Source: Corynebacterium pseudotuberculosis
Lineage (GTDB): Bacteria; Actinomycetota; Actinomycetes; Mycobacteriales; Mycobacteriaceae
Reading direction: 5' to 3'
Assembly (NCBI RefSeq): GCF_002155265.1
Contig: NZ_CP021251.1
Location: forward strand, 2,232,001-2,296,000
DNA: 64,000 nucleotides
Below the pieces are notes generated by a model. The model did no database searches and was not told where the DNA came from. It worked only from the letters and a program-made list of their open reading frames with translations. A program made the position numbers and the translations under genes. The first letter of the stretch is position 1, and every line of letters starts with the position of its first letter. Shown here one piece after another: positions 48,701 through 57,317 of this stretch.

Positions 48701-49159
48701 TCCGGGACCCTCAAAACCAACGATGTCTAGGTTGAAGGACTCATCACGGAACTTCTCAGTGGGCAGATCAATGGCAGCGCCAAAGCCCGCCCAGATCGGC
48801 ATGCCGTCAGTAGGGGAGCCGTGCGCAGGGCCCCCGTAGTACATGAGCTGCCCTTTTTCCCCTAGGAATTTGAGACGGTCATCATCTGGAACATTCCATG
48901 CATAGAGTCCACGATCAACTTTTCCTCTACTTACCCAGTTAATTGTTTTCTCAATAGGAATCATTCCGCTGCTCTTGGAAACCAGGGAAAAATTATCGTC
49001 TTGCCACACCGCGTGCGGTGAATCAACGTGCACTTGGGTACGGACGGTGAGGGAATCGTCCGAGTCCGTATTTGCGGAGGCAACGGGAATTACGCTTGAA
49101 GCGATAAGCCCGCCAACGGCTAAAAAGCCCAGGCAGGCCGCCGATATTCTTTTAGGCAC
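45752..49159 (-). CDS. LPxTG-type (LANTG) surface protein with three choice-of-anchor M repeats
   Basis: A 1135-residue cell-wall protein starting at GTG 49159 behind AAAGGA. It has a signal peptide (1-29). Repeat 1 spans about 38-235, repeat 2 about 615-800 (KGHVDISPKEID, THRHLNWVFTKPGKYTM) and repeat 3 about 850-1055 (DGHLDFGPAF, FHEHADWFFTKPGTYKIKM). Between repeats 1 and 2 lies a long acidic Glu/Pro/Thr/Lys-rich stretch. The end is LANTG, a hydrophobic span and the basic tail RRMKN. Such proteins accompany metal or haem uptake systems in actinobacteria. A Zur/Fur-like box covers its promoter. Confidence 0.9.
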   Translation of the reverse strand: MPKRISAACLGFLAVGGLIASSVIPVASANTDSDDSLTVRTQVHVDSPHAVWQDDNFSLVSKSSGMIPIEKTINWVSRGKVDRGLYAWNVPDDDRLKFLGEKGQLMYYGGPAHGSPTDGMPIWAGFGAAIDLPTEKFRDESFNLDIVGFEGPGKMELFTYSDEEMPLQRLWSSHDTGYRSTWVEKGTHTHNATTFTRPGRYEISYRASARGTDGKLIASEPQKLIWQVGGPDPSEAKLGNIKEAYDEASDSKDEDSSEDFKPEFMMSPYAGGSGGSDKDLLTKLAFNTGNAKDSGHAVFYIDGYYLAEVPVKGGKAEWVEMIGGLNSKFQVVYIPGKDSQSPRWVSEELEHTTGGKEQKTSDAGEFPEAQKDEELEEFDLEDIKPKSLDVAVSTGKMDKDIGSFDLTIDPKDKDLTVKAVGGFYEKESGKEFTGVPKDHAPTCPVAFTSAPNNRTSLQIIGGCDSEDYQLLLDIIPSSRTIAPGKATFVESRKGEYQPLAETTVKLGNGKAAEDPEESEGAEPAEGEDPSEGEEPGEGNKKPKKESEQTPAEATEEPGEETGEETSEQTTASKPDKAKTPEKKKDSKETEPSSGVLNTKKVEISKGHVDISPKEIDDSLALVIKDESGQHDPKAVLRDPNSVTFVVPQSSKTLLKGDIKDIAKKGDRVYMLPEVQKTGLVWLGFSTEEIYAETEDNYEFTITPKHTPEGGKWVAYSGDAGSSENRIGDSSGEHVYKAEGSTHRHLNWVFTKPGKYTMEVVVKDTWDELSKPATLTFDVRDSNSVAGNSQGSKAQKPSNPNKDGNSTSAPTKKDSPERPTAKPTAKEDRNDGRRELVDGHLDFGPAFVDGKLGFYVGVDVKREHDAVSDDGHNLAHPDKVALVVGENRRFTIGEKGNRGIPENDDTAFLGKKGDHVYYLPNTQDHNAVWPGFDTNKVRNKFPKGMSIEIEPESMPDGAKWWAGHLPSLSNDLIKLADSSGKSVIDKGEPFHEHADWFFTKPGTYKIKMRAVAQDSGTSTQAMTSDGKQINIGLVAGGETATNWETIVFEVGTGEAARATSGTSSQGAQGVTAAAKGKQGSKTVALTKNDNAPKKGVKSLLANTGASPEVALALAMLFVGVGFAAIGYRRMKNAEQL

Positions 49160-49198
49160 AAGGGATCCTTTGTTGAATTATTGAAAATAACACTCTTT

Positions 49199-49221
49199 AA
49201 TCTAATGAGAATCATTTTCTA
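49199..49221 (-). promoter_or_regulatory. Zur/Fur-type operator overlapping the promoter of the LANTG surface gene
   Basis: TAATGAGAATCATTTTC at 49203-49219 contains the perfect arms AATGA and TCATT around GAA and closely resembles actinobacterial Zur boxes. On the minus strand the -10-like TAGATT (49204-49199) abuts it. The start codon lies 40 bp downstream. Zinc-dependent repression is the likely logic. Confidence 0.7.
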
Positions 49222-49582
49222 TGTCAACACCCTCCCCTTAGTAGGGAGAGAACACTATAAATATCCAGGTTTACTACCTTCACCAAACAGCTCCGTAACC
49301 CCCAAACCGTCGCACCTTCCCCCTTGCGCAATGCCAATAATTGACAATAAAAGAGCACTCTCCACCCCGGATACACTCATTGCCACAAAGACAATAAGCA
49401 CTACGCCTTTTAGATTGTGCACAATTACTTCAAAACACCTAGCAAAACACCAAAAAACTTAAAATAGGAGAGACATTACTAGCCTCTCCTACGTTATTTT
49501 CTCCGCGCTCAACCTGTACCGTCCCTTAATAAAGAGACGGCTTCTACGGATAAACGGAGAATGGTTCTATCTTCGATGTACT
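49222..49582. other. Intergenic region downstream of nagB
   Basis: 360 bp with no credible gene. Two hairpins beyond the nagB stop, TAGGAGAG/CTCTCCTA (49465-49491, followed by TTTTAAG on the minus strand) and CCGTC/GACGG (49519-49540), probably terminate the nan operon. Confidence 0.6.
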
Positions 49583-50362
49583 TTAAAATTTTTGCCATTC
49601 TGGTTTATGCGCCAATGCATAGTTGTAATACTCGATGTTCTCTAGCTTGCTAGCGGCAGCTTCATCCAGGATCACAGTCACGTGCTTGTGCATCTGCAAG
49701 GCCGAGGCTGGAACCATAGCGCTGACAGGCCCTTCTACCATGGATTTAACCGCGTCAGCCTTGTTCTCCCCAAAGGCCAGCATCACAAGATGACCGGCTT
49801 CGCAGATCGTGCCAATCCCCTGAGTCATCACGTGATGCGGCACCTGAGACTCGTCATTATCAAAGAAGCGCGAGTTATCTCGTACGGTATCCGGATGCAA
49901 AGTCTTGATACGAGTCCGACTTACCAGTGACGAGGTCGGCTCATTAAACGCGATATGGCCATCAGTTCCAATACCTAAAACCTGAATATCCACGCCACCG
50001 GCATCCCGTATTGATTGATCATAAGCTTCGGCAGCAGCGCTTGGGTTTTCCGCCGTTCCATCAGGGCTGTGAACAGCGGAGTCATCAATATCCACGTGAG
50101 ACGTGATCTCTCGGCGAATAGTCTGGTAATAAGTCTGCTCGTGCTCTCGAGGCAAACCTACATACTCGTCGAGGAGGAATGCCTGACATTGAGCAAAAGA
50201 CAGGCCTTCTTCCCGATGCCTGCGCACCAACTCGGCGTAGGTGCTTCCCGGCGTCGAGCCAGTGGCTAAACCTAAGGTCTTCCCCTGCCTGATATACCCC
50301 TCAAAAATGTCCGCAGCGATTACCGCCGCCTCTTTGTGGGTGGGAGTAATGATGATTTCCAT
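49583..50362 (-). CDS. nagB: Glucosamine-6-phosphate deaminase
   Basis: A 259-residue enzyme with the NagB pattern: [40 protein letters not shown] with the catalytic Asp and His, and VMTQGIGTI. It converts glucosamine-6-phosphate to fructose-6-phosphate and ammonia, feeding sialic acid and amino sugars into glycolysis. AGGAG precedes the ATG. Last gene of the nanR-nanK-nanE-nagA-nagB operon. Confidence 0.96.
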   Translation of the reverse strand: MEIIITPTHKEAAVIAADIFEGYIRQGKTLGLATGSTPGSTYAELVRRHREEGLSFAQCQAFLLDEYVGLPREHEQTYYQTIRREITSHVDIDDSAVHSPDGTAENPSAAAEAYDQSIRDAGGVDIQVLGIGTDGHIAFNEPTSSLVSRTRIKTLHPDTVRDNSRFFDNDESQVPHHVMTQGIGTICEAGHLVMLAFGENKADAVKSMVEGPVSAMVPASALQMHKHVTVILDEAAASKLENIEYYNYALAHKPEWQKF

Positions 50363-50374
50363 GGTTACCGTCTC

Positions 50375-51526
50375 CTAAAAGTTGAGCTTTTGTCCGTTTT
50401 CGTAGACCGCGACCACTTCAAAGTCATTGCGGCATACAACAAAGTTTGCTTTTTTACCCACGGCAATATCACCGCGATCACTGAGCCCCAAAAGGCGATT
50501 TCCGCTGGTGGATGCTCGAATCACATCGACCATGTCATGGCCTGCTCCCACTTGTCGCCGTACTTGATCAATCACCCGGGATGTTCCGCCCGCGATAGCC
50601 CCCTGCGAGCCGTCCTCTGTGCTCAAACGTGCAACGCCGTCAATAACCGTGACAGCCAAAGCACCGAGAATGTACTCTCCGTCGGCTTTACCTGCGGCCC
50701 CCATTGCGTCGGAAACAAAAGTGATATTCTCCGAGCCCACAGAATCCAACACCATGCTCACCGTATTGTCATCCAGATGCACACCATCGGCGATAAGCTC
50801 AACGTGTGCCAGGGAGCGAGCAGCAGCGCTCATTAGAGCTGCCACGGGACCCGGCGCGCGGTGGTGAAGCGGAGGCATGGCATTGAACAGGTGCGTCGCG
50901 GTGACCACAGCCCCGCGCTGTTCCGCATAGCGGATCATATCCATGGTGAGATCAAAATCGGCATCTGTGTGTCCCAACGACACAACCACGTTGTGCTCCG
51001 CGCACATGTCAACCAATTTCCGCGCGTGAGGCGTCTCTGGCGCAAAAGTCATCGAGCGTAAGAAACCGCGTGAGGCTTTGATCATCTTTGCAAAGAGCTC
51101 TGGGTCACCCCCAATAATCGCGGCGGGATCCTGCGCCCCACAGCGACAGCTATTAACAAACGGCCCTTCTGCATGGATTCCTGTTATTTCTCCGTCGCTA
51201 GCCAGCTCGGAAAGCAGACTAAGCTGCGGTAACAATACTTCTTCTCGCATAGAGACTGTCGACGCAAGCAGCGTAGTGGACCCGTGAGCACGGTGATGCC
51301 GTGCGGCCGCTATACAGCCCTCACTCCCCGAGGTGGGAAAGGATTCTCCGGCGCCTCCATGATTGTGAATATCGGCGAGGCCCGGAAGGATCATCAGATC
51401 GTTGTTTAGCTTTTTATCCGACGCCGGGGTAATCGCTGTGATTGTCCCCGTTGCGTCATAGTCAACACGGTGACCTTCTAGCACGCCGTCAACCGTTACT
51501 ACGGTTCCTACGATGAATCCGGTCAT
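50375..51526 (-). CDS. nagA: N-acetylglucosamine-6-phosphate deacetylase
   Basis: About 383 residues from ATG 51526, 8 nt after AGGAG; an in-frame GTG at 51535 sits too close to that site. Amidohydrolase motifs: DIHNHGGAGE, HAEGPFVN, the metal ligands in SLGHTDADF and THLFNAMPPLHHR, and the catalytic Asp in FVSDAMGAAG. It removes acetate from GlcNAc-6-P. It starts a few bases after the nanE stop and is followed closely by nagB. Confidence 0.95.
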   Translation of the reverse strand: MTGFIVGTVVTVDGVLEGHRVDYDATGTITAITPASDKKLNNDLMILPGLADIHNHGGAGESFPTSGSEGCIAAARHHRAHGSTTLLASTVSMREEVLLPQLSLLSELASDGEITGIHAEGPFVNSCRCGAQDPAAIIGGDPELFAKMIKASRGFLRSMTFAPETPHARKLVDMCAEHNVVVSLGHTDADFDLTMDMIRYAEQRGAVVTATHLFNAMPPLHHRAPGPVAALMSAAARSLAHVELIADGVHLDDNTVSMVLDSVGSENITFVSDAMGAAGKADGEYILGALAVTVIDGVARLSTEDGSQGAIAGGTSRVIDQVRRQVGAGHDMVDVIRASTSGNRLLGLSDRGDIAVGKKANFVVCRNDFEVVAVYENGQKLNF

Positions 51527-51537
51527 GAGCGCCACTC

Positions 51538-52230
51538 CTATTTAGCTGCTGCAGCAAACTGCGTAGTGATCCACGCAGTATCCGTGATCGCGGTTCCTAC
51601 GATCAGTGCGTCCGCTCCTGCTTTTCGACCCTGCTTCACATGCTCGGGGGAGTGGAACCGACCCTCACCGATAAGGAATACATCTGGCCCCAATGCGGCG
51701 CGGATTTCTCGGATCAACTCCAGATCTGGCCCATCGGTTTTTTCCCTGTGCTCCGTATACCCGGCTAGGGTCGTCGAGATAATATCGGCGCCTGCCTCAT
51801 GCGCTGCTACGGCTTCGTCGGCAGTCGCAATGTCCGCCATCGCCAATCCACCCAGCGCGTGAACTGCTGCCACTTGATCGGCAAAGGTAGATCCGTCTTG
51901 GCGCGGCCGGAAGGTGGCGTCAATAGCTGCGACAGTCGCACCCGCTTTAATCACGTCTTCTGCCGACTTCACTGATGGCGTGATGTATACGCCCGTGTCT
52001 CCTTCTTTGGTAAGCCCAATAACGGGGACAGACACAGTATCTACGATCGCCCGGATGTCTTCGAGACCACCGTAACCGCCACAGCGTATCGCCGCCGAGC
52101 CACCATGCTCAGCAGCTTTGGCAAGGAAGACCATCGTGCGAGTATCACGTAGCGGATGACCGGTAGGCGCCTGCGCGGAAACGATAAGCCTATTCTTCAC
52201 CTGTTGAATAAAGCCCTGCAGATCCATCAT
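51538..52230 (-). CDS. nanE: N-acetylmannosamine-6-phosphate 2-epimerase
   Basis: A 230-residue TIM-barrel protein with the NanE signatures LIVSAQAPTGHPLRDT, GLTKEGDTGVYITPS, AIDATFRPRQDG and the phosphate-binding LIGEGRFHSPE and ADALIVGTAIT. It epimerises ManNAc-6-P to GlcNAc-6-P. Two adjacent ATGs start the gene, 35 bp after nanK. Confidence 0.95.
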   Translation of the reverse strand: MMDLQGFIQQVKNRLIVSAQAPTGHPLRDTRTMVFLAKAAEHGGSAAIRCGGYGGLEDIRAIVDTVSVPVIGLTKEGDTGVYITPSVKSAEDVIKAGATVAAIDATFRPRQDGSTFADQVAAVHALGGLAMADIATADEAVAAHEAGADIISTTLAGYTEHREKTDGPDLELIREIRAALGPDVFLIGEGRFHSPEHVKQGRKAGADALIVGTAITDTAWITTQFAAAAK

Positions 52231-52265
52231 GAGAGTTCCTTAAATTAAATAGATACTTTGTTGAT

Positions 52266-53180
52266 TTAGTCTTGGGTCTTCCCCAGATATGCGGCTCCTA
52301 CGATGGGAGCATCGGTTCCTAGCTGTGCCTGGATAACTGGTACTGCATCGAGTGGAGGGATGGCGCCTTCTTTTAGCCCACGAGCAAAGGGGTTAATAAT
52401 GGCATCGCCAATATTGCCCACGCCACCGCCGACCACCACAGCATCCACGTCAATGGCACTAATAAACCCGCCGATAGCAACCCCGCACGCAAAGAGATGT
52501 TCCTCAATAACACCCCGCGCATATTCTTCACCCGCGTGGTATCGAGCCATAATCTCGTGGAGATCCACGGCTGGGTGCTCCGCATACGCGTTATAGGAGT
52601 CAACGAGTCCAGGACCAGAGGCGAAGGACTCTAAGAGGGCAGCGGATCCATCGGGGAGCCGTCCCCACAGGCAACGCAGCTCTCCAGCGGTACAGTGAGG
52701 CGAGGCAACAAGCCCACCATCACGCACAAGTGCCCCGCCCACGCCAGTGCCCAGGCTGACAAAAAGAATATTGTTAAAGTCCTGACCAGCGCCATAGATG
52801 GACTCGCCCAGCCCCATAACGCGGACGTCGTTATGCACGGCAACGGGAACCGGGAATTGTTCCCTCAGCGTATCCGCGATCTTAGTTCCCGCCCATCCCT
52901 GCATGGTCGGCCCCGAGGACACTACGTTGCCTTCTATGGGATCAATGACCCCTGGAGCACCGATTCCTATGCTCGAAACCGCGGTAGGGGAGACGTCTAT
53001 AAGCTCTTGGATAACGCCAGCGACCTCTTGTATCACATTGCTCGCGGGCGTAGGCCGACGACGATACTCAATAACGGTGGTGGGGTTAGCATCCGCCACC
53101 AGGCCCGCCGCGATCTTGGTTCCACCAATATCCACGCCAATGCGTACGGGGGTTTGCACTTTATTGCCTGCGCCAATCAT
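52266..53180 (-). CDS. nanK: ROK-family N-acetylmannosamine kinase
   Basis: A 304-residue sugar kinase with the ATP loop GVDIGGTKIAAGLV, the conserved GAPGVIDP and the catalytic Asp in VAVHNDVRVMGLGE. The AGEL region follows, but the CxCGxxGC zinc motif usual in ROK proteins is absent. In its place stands CLWGRLPDGSAALLESF. It phosphorylates ManNAc released by NanA. The ATG overlaps the nanR stop (ATGA). Confidence 0.9.
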   Translation of the reverse strand: MIGAGNKVQTPVRIGVDIGGTKIAAGLVADANPTTVIEYRRRPTPASNVIQEVAGVIQELIDVSPTAVSSIGIGAPGVIDPIEGNVVSSGPTMQGWAGTKIADTLREQFPVPVAVHNDVRVMGLGESIYGAGQDFNNILFVSLGTGVGGALVRDGGLVASPHCTAGELRCLWGRLPDGSAALLESFASGPGLVDSYNAYAEHPAVDLHEIMARYHAGEEYARGVIEEHLFACGVAIGGFISAIDVDAVVVGGGVGNIGDAIINPFARGLKEGAIPPLDAVPVIQAQLGTDAPIVGAAYLGKTQD

Positions 53181-53953
53181 GATGCTCGCTCCTTATCCGC
53201 TTCCTTATCTATGTCAGCAGAATTGGCATTCCGGGCAAGATCCTGTTGCTCTCTTTTCTTCTTAATCACACGAAGAAGCGGACCATAATGTTCACAGATC
53301 AGTGCGCAATAGCTGTCTGCGTCGCCACTATGAAGCGCTCGAATCATTTTCGAGTGCGCCTCCACGGTGTCTTCCATGTCCTCCGGATCGCCCAGCCCCA
53401 GAACCGGAACCACTTTGGTGTGTATCTCCCAGAGGGCCATCGACATTTCTCGCATCAACGGATTGGATAGCTTCTCAGAGATCACTTTGTGGAATTGCCA
53501 ATCCTCTTCCACAAAAGACTCCTCGCGTAAATACTTTTCCCTCATTGCTTCCACAATCCGGTCTAGCACCTCGGTGGACTGCCCCTTATAAGAGTTAGCC
53601 AGCTCCTCCGCATTGGCCAGGTCCAGCGCGATGCGCATATCCACAACGTATGAAAGGTTTTCTAGAGCGAGCTCTTCATTCAAGGTCAGACGCAGCACCA
53701 TTCCATTAATAAGAGGTGCGAGCGACATGCTTCCCACAAATGTTCCGTGCCCATGTCGAATCTCAACAACGTCAAGAGAAGCGAGCGTCCTCATAGCCTC
53801 GCGGACTGAGGAACGTGATACCGAAAGACGCTCACATAGCGCCGCTTCCGAGGGGAGAAGGTCCCCCGGAGAGAGATTATTATCACGGATGTAATCTTCG
53901 ATTGCCGCCGCGGTAGGGCTCTTTCCTACCGCCGGACTCACATGTGAATTCAT
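53177..53953 (-). CDS. nanR: GntR-family (FadR-type) regulator of sialic-acid genes
   Basis: A 258-residue regulator. The N-terminal winged helix (about 12-80) reads LLPSEAALCERLSVSRSSVREAMRTL. The helical FCD effector domain (about 95-235) has metal-ligand-like residues in DMRIALDLANAEE and AHSKMIRAL. A Lys/Arg-rich tail follows. AGGAG precedes the ATG. As first gene of the catabolic arm and divergent from the importer it probably represses both and is relieved by a pathway sugar phosphate, as NanR does in C. glutamicum. Confidence 0.88.
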   Translation of the reverse strand: MNSHVSPAVGKSPTAAAIEDYIRDNNLSPGDLLPSEAALCERLSVSRSSVREAMRTLASLDVVEIRHGHGTFVGSMSLAPLINGMVLRLTLNEELALENLSYVVDMRIALDLANAEELANSYKGQSTEVLDRIVEAMREKYLREESFVEEDWQFHKVISEKLSNPLMREMSMALWEIHTKVVPVLGLGDPEDMEDTVEAHSKMIRALHSGDADSYCALICEHYGPLLRVIKKKREQQDLARNANSADIDKEADKERAS

Positions 53954-54325
53954 ATTTTCTCCTGTTCATCTGCGGCCGACTGAGCATGTTGATGGACCGA
54001 AAAACATGCCTCTTGACTACCAAAACAGCTCTTATCTGCAGCTATTCGGAATGAGAGATTTTTAGGTGTTGGTTGCTATGTCCTGCATTTTCCCTAACAG
54101 CAGGGGATACGCCCACCTCCCACACATGGGGTAGAAAGCGAGGAGAAACAGGCATGGTCACGGTGCTGTTTGGCAACTTCGATTGAAATCCTAACACAAA
54201 ACCTAGCGGACGTCAGACGTCTGATGTATTCTTTGGATTGACCCGCGACACGGCATTTGCCACCTATCCAAGCTGGTCGCCGCAGCAAGACATCTTGTAC
54301 GCACACTTGGGGAAAGGAATAACCC
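53954..54325. promoter_or_regulatory. Divergent nan/sia promoter region with operator palindrome
   Basis: 372 bp between nanR and the binding-protein gene. TCAGACGTCTGA at 54213-54224 is a perfect 12-bp palindrome directly upstream of a -10-like TATTCT (54227-54232) for the importer. A second inverted repeat, GCATGTT (53994-54000) with AACATGC (54003-54009), lies near the nanR start. Both are candidate NanR sites. Confidence 0.65.
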
Positions 54326-55948
54326 ATGAGCAATGCTTCAGAAAAAAAGTACACTCGCCGCGATTTCTTTAAGATCACTTCCGCTTTCGGCGCAGCGGCT
54401 GGTTTTGCAGCCACCCTCTCTGCTTGCGCCCCTAAGGGAAATGACACCTCGAGCCCCTCGGCAGGCGCGAGTGCCGGTTCACTGAACAAAGATGGCACCA
54501 TCACAGCAGCCATCTCTTATGAACTCGGAACCAATGGCTTCGATCCCATGCCCACCACTGCAGCGCTAACCGTTGCAGCAAACTGGCACACTATGGAAGG
54601 CCTGACGGAGCTTAATCCCGCAAACGGCGAACCCTACGCCGCGCTAGCAAAGGAACTACCCAAGGGCGACGGCAAGTCAATCGACGTTATGCTTCGCGAC
54701 GGCGCAAAGTTCCACGATGGCACCCCCGTCACCGCCGATGACGTTGTCTTTTCCTTCGAGCGCGTCCTAGATAAGGCAAATAAGAGCCTGTATGCCTCCT
54801 TTATTCCTTTTATCGAGAAGGTCGCAAAGAAAGACGATAAGACCGTCACCTTCACCCTCACCGAGGAGACTGGCGTCCTTGCCAGCCGTCTCGCAGTGGT
54901 CAAGATCGTCCCCAAGGCTGCAGTCCAAGCGAACCTGGATAAGTTCGCCGCTAATCCCATTGGATCCGGCGCTTATAAGATGACCGATAACGGTGGTACC
55001 TCTAAGACCATCAAGTTCGAGCGATTCGAGGACTACAACGGTCCCAAGCCAGCGCTTGCTAAGAACATGGTTTGGCAGATCATCCCCGATGCATCTACCC
55101 GCACCAATGCTATCCAGTCCAAGACAGTTCAAGCTATCGATTCCATCCCTTATCTCTCCATCGAGCAGCTGAAGTCCAGCTCTTCCGTGGAATCTGTTCA
55201 GGGCTTTGGCCTGCTGTTTGCCATGTTCAACAACGATAAGTCGAACCCCTTCAGCGATGTAAAGAATCGCCAGGCATTCCTCTACGGCGTGAACATTAAT
55301 CAGATCATCGAGACAGCCCTCTTGGGCCAGGCCAGCCCTGCCACCTCGTTCCTGCACAAGGAACATCCGCAGTACCACGAGGCAAAGGTTCAGTATGCTC
55401 ACGACGCAGAGAAGGCAAAGAAACTCTTTGCAGAAACTGGGCTCAAAGAACTACGCATGCTGTGCACAGACCATGACTGGGTAAAGAAGTGCACCCCGCT
55501 GATCCAGGAGTCCCTCTCTGCTATCGGCATCAAGGTTGACTTCACTGAGAAGAAGTCTTCCGACGTATACAACACCATCGACGGAAAACCAGAGGCATAC
55601 GACGTGGTCATCGCCCCCGGTGACCCCAGCGTCTTCGGCCTTGACCCCGACCTACTCATGCGCTGGTGGTACTCCGGAGACACCTGGACCGAATCCCGCA
55701 TGCACTGGAAGGGAACGCCTGAATACACCAAACTTCAGGAGGTCCTGGATGCGGGTCTCAAGTCCACAAATGCTACTGAGCAGAAGAATAAGTGGAACGA
55801 GGCACTCGATCTTATTTCCGAGACTGTTCCGCTCTATCCGCTGTTCCACCGCAAGGTGCCTACTGCATGGGATGCCTCCTCGCTTGTCGATTTCAAGCCG
55901 ATCTCTCTGACCGGCCTGAACTTTGTCGGCGTTGGCTCCACCAAGTAA
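54326..55948 (+). CDS. siaE: Sialic-acid ABC importer, substrate-binding lipoprotein (SiaE-like)
   Basis: A 540-residue family 5 (DppA/OppA-type) binding protein. The N-terminus carries a twin-arginine motif (RRDFFKITS) and a lipobox LSAC near residue 35, so it is a Tat-exported lipoprotein. The mature part has FHDGTPVTADDVVFSFERV, typical of the family. In C. glutamicum the sialic-acid importer has this peptide-type architecture. Substrate is inferred from the operon. GGAAAGGAATAA precedes the ATG. Confidence 0.88.
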   Translation: MSNASEKKYTRRDFFKITSAFGAAAGFAATLSACAPKGNDTSSPSAGASAGSLNKDGTITAAISYELGTNGFDPMPTTAALTVAANWHTMEGLTELNPANGEPYAALAKELPKGDGKSIDVMLRDGAKFHDGTPVTADDVVFSFERVLDKANKSLYASFIPFIEKVAKKDDKTVTFTLTEETGVLASRLAVVKIVPKAAVQANLDKFAANPIGSGAYKMTDNGGTSKTIKFERFEDYNGPKPALAKNMVWQIIPDASTRTNAIQSKTVQAIDSIPYLSIEQLKSSSSVESVQGFGLLFAMFNNDKSNPFSDVKNRQAFLYGVNINQIIETALLGQASPATSFLHKEHPQYHEAKVQYAHDAEKAKKLFAETGLKELRMLCTDHDWVKKCTPLIQESLSAIGIKVDFTEKKSSDVYNTIDGKPEAYDVVIAPGDPSVFGLDPDLLMRWWYSGDTWTESRMHWKGTPEYTKLQEVLDAGLKSTNATEQKNKWNEALDLISETVPLYPLFHRKVPTAWDASSLVDFKPISLTGLNFVGVGSTK

Positions 55949-55965
55949 AAACATTTTCTCCACGT

Positions 55966-56020
55966 CCCAGCCAGCTATGAACCGTCTTTAGCCCAGGCTA
56001 GAAAAGTCACGCTGGCTGGG
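55966..56020 (+). terminator. Intercistronic hairpin after siaE
   Basis: CCCAGCCAGC (55966-55975) pairs with GCTGGCTGGG (56011-56020) around a 35-nt loop. In the 400-bp gap before the permease gene it probably attenuates transcription, so that more binding protein than membrane complex is made. Confidence 0.6.
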
Positions 56021-56351
56021 GGAGAAGCCCCTTTTGCCCAGTGTGTTTAGTGGCAGTAGCGCTTCATACGCGCTATTAATCACTGCAATTGGACACACAA
56101 TAATTACATAGCGTTCCACCCATCAAGTACACAGCTCACGGGAATAAATGCAGGGTCTCACACTCAATTATCACAAGCCGAGGCCTTAAATAGTCCCAGC
56201 TTTAGGCCATTAAAGGCCGCAAAAACCTACGGCGCTACAGACAAGTCTCTCTGAGTACCTACTTTTCCGCGCCAGCTTATAAAGATGAGGCTCCCTCCCA
56301 TCCGGTTGAGCCTTTGCACACGTACATCGCACGAAAGTCAGGACATTTACT
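56021..56351. other. Gap between siaE and siaF
   Basis: 330 bp without a gene. GGCC-rich short inverted repeats occur around 56170-56220 (GGCCTTAAA, TTTAGGCC, TTAAAGGCC). They may extend the attenuator or mark an internal promoter. Confidence 0.4.
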
Positions 56352-57317
56352 ATGTCTAATCTGCTACGACTGATCGGTCGGCGCCTGATTGCGCTACCCA
56401 TCATGATTCTTGGCGTGACCTTCTTGGTGTTCTTCATCATGTCCTTCAGCCCTGCCGATCCTGCTCGCCTCGCGCTAGGGGAGACGGCCTCGCTGGAGGC
56501 GCTCGAAGAATACCGTGAGACCCACGGCCTCAACGACCCTCTGTTGATGCGGTATTACCACTTCCTCGTGGACATGCTCCACGGCGATCTTGGTACCACA
56601 ACTGGTAGCGCCTCTGTCACAGACGTTGTTGCTAAGGCATTCCCGATTACGCTGCAGCTCACCTTCTTAGGATTGATCCTCGCTGCGGTATTCTCCCTCG
56701 TCTTTGGCGTCATCGCGGCCCTCTACCGAGACAAATGGCCTGACCAATTGATCCGCGTCGTCTCTATTGCGGCACTGGCCACCCCTTCTTTCTGGTTGGC
56801 TATCCTGCTCATTCAGTGGCTGGGAACAATCCCCGGCGCGTGGGGGCTGTTCCCCGCATTGATTACCTCGTGGGTGAAGTTCACCGAAGACCCTGGGGTT
56901 TATCTCAACAACCTTTTCCTCCCGGCTGTGGCCTTGGCCGTTCCAGTTGCCGGTTCACTCACCCGCGTAGTACGTACCGCCATGGTGGAAGAGCTGGACA
57001 AGGATTACGTGCGTACTGCCATTGGATCCGGTATTCCCAAGGCTGAAGTCATCTCCCGTAACGTTCTCCGTAACGCGCTTATTACCCCCATCACGGTTCT
57101 GGGGCTCCGCGTTGGTTACCTCATGGGTGGCGCTGTGATCATCGAGATCATCTTCAACATTCAGGCTATGGGTCAGCTCATCCTCGACGGTGTTACCCGC
57201 AACGATGTTTACCTCGTTCAGGGCGTTACCCTCACTGTCGCTATCACGTTCATCATCATCAACATCATCGTTGACATGCTTTATGTGCTCGTCAACCCAC
57301 GCATCAGGAGCATCTAA
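56352..57317 (+). CDS. siaF: Sialic-acid ABC importer, permease 1 (SiaF-like)
   Basis: A 321-residue DppB-type permease with six membrane helices, the N-terminal GRRLIALPIMILGVTFLVFFIM, and the EAA-type loop (DYVRTAIGSGIPKAEVISRNVLRNAL near residue 220) that contacts the ATPases. AGGAC precedes the ATG. The stop shares one base with the next start (TAATG). Confidence 0.92.
   Translation: MSNLLRLIGRRLIALPIMILGVTFLVFFIMSFSPADPARLALGETASLEALEEYRETHGLNDPLLMRYYHFLVDMLHGDLGTTTGSASVTDVVAKAFPITLQLTFLGLILAAVFSLVFGVIAALYRDKWPDQLIRVVSIAALATPSFWLAILLIQWLGTIPGAWGLFPALITSWVKFTEDPGVYLNNLFLPAVALAVPVAGSLTRVVRTAMVEELDKDYVRTAIGSGIPKAEVISRNVLRNALITPITVLGLRVGYLMGGAVIIEIIFNIQAMGQLILDGVTRNDVYLVQGVTLTVAITFIIINIIVDMLYVLVNPRIRSI

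Noticed and set aside
49181..49462. 93-codon plus-strand frame upstream of the LANTG gene
   Set aside because: It begins inside that gene's promoter and Zur-type box, has no ribosome site and no protein-like pattern.
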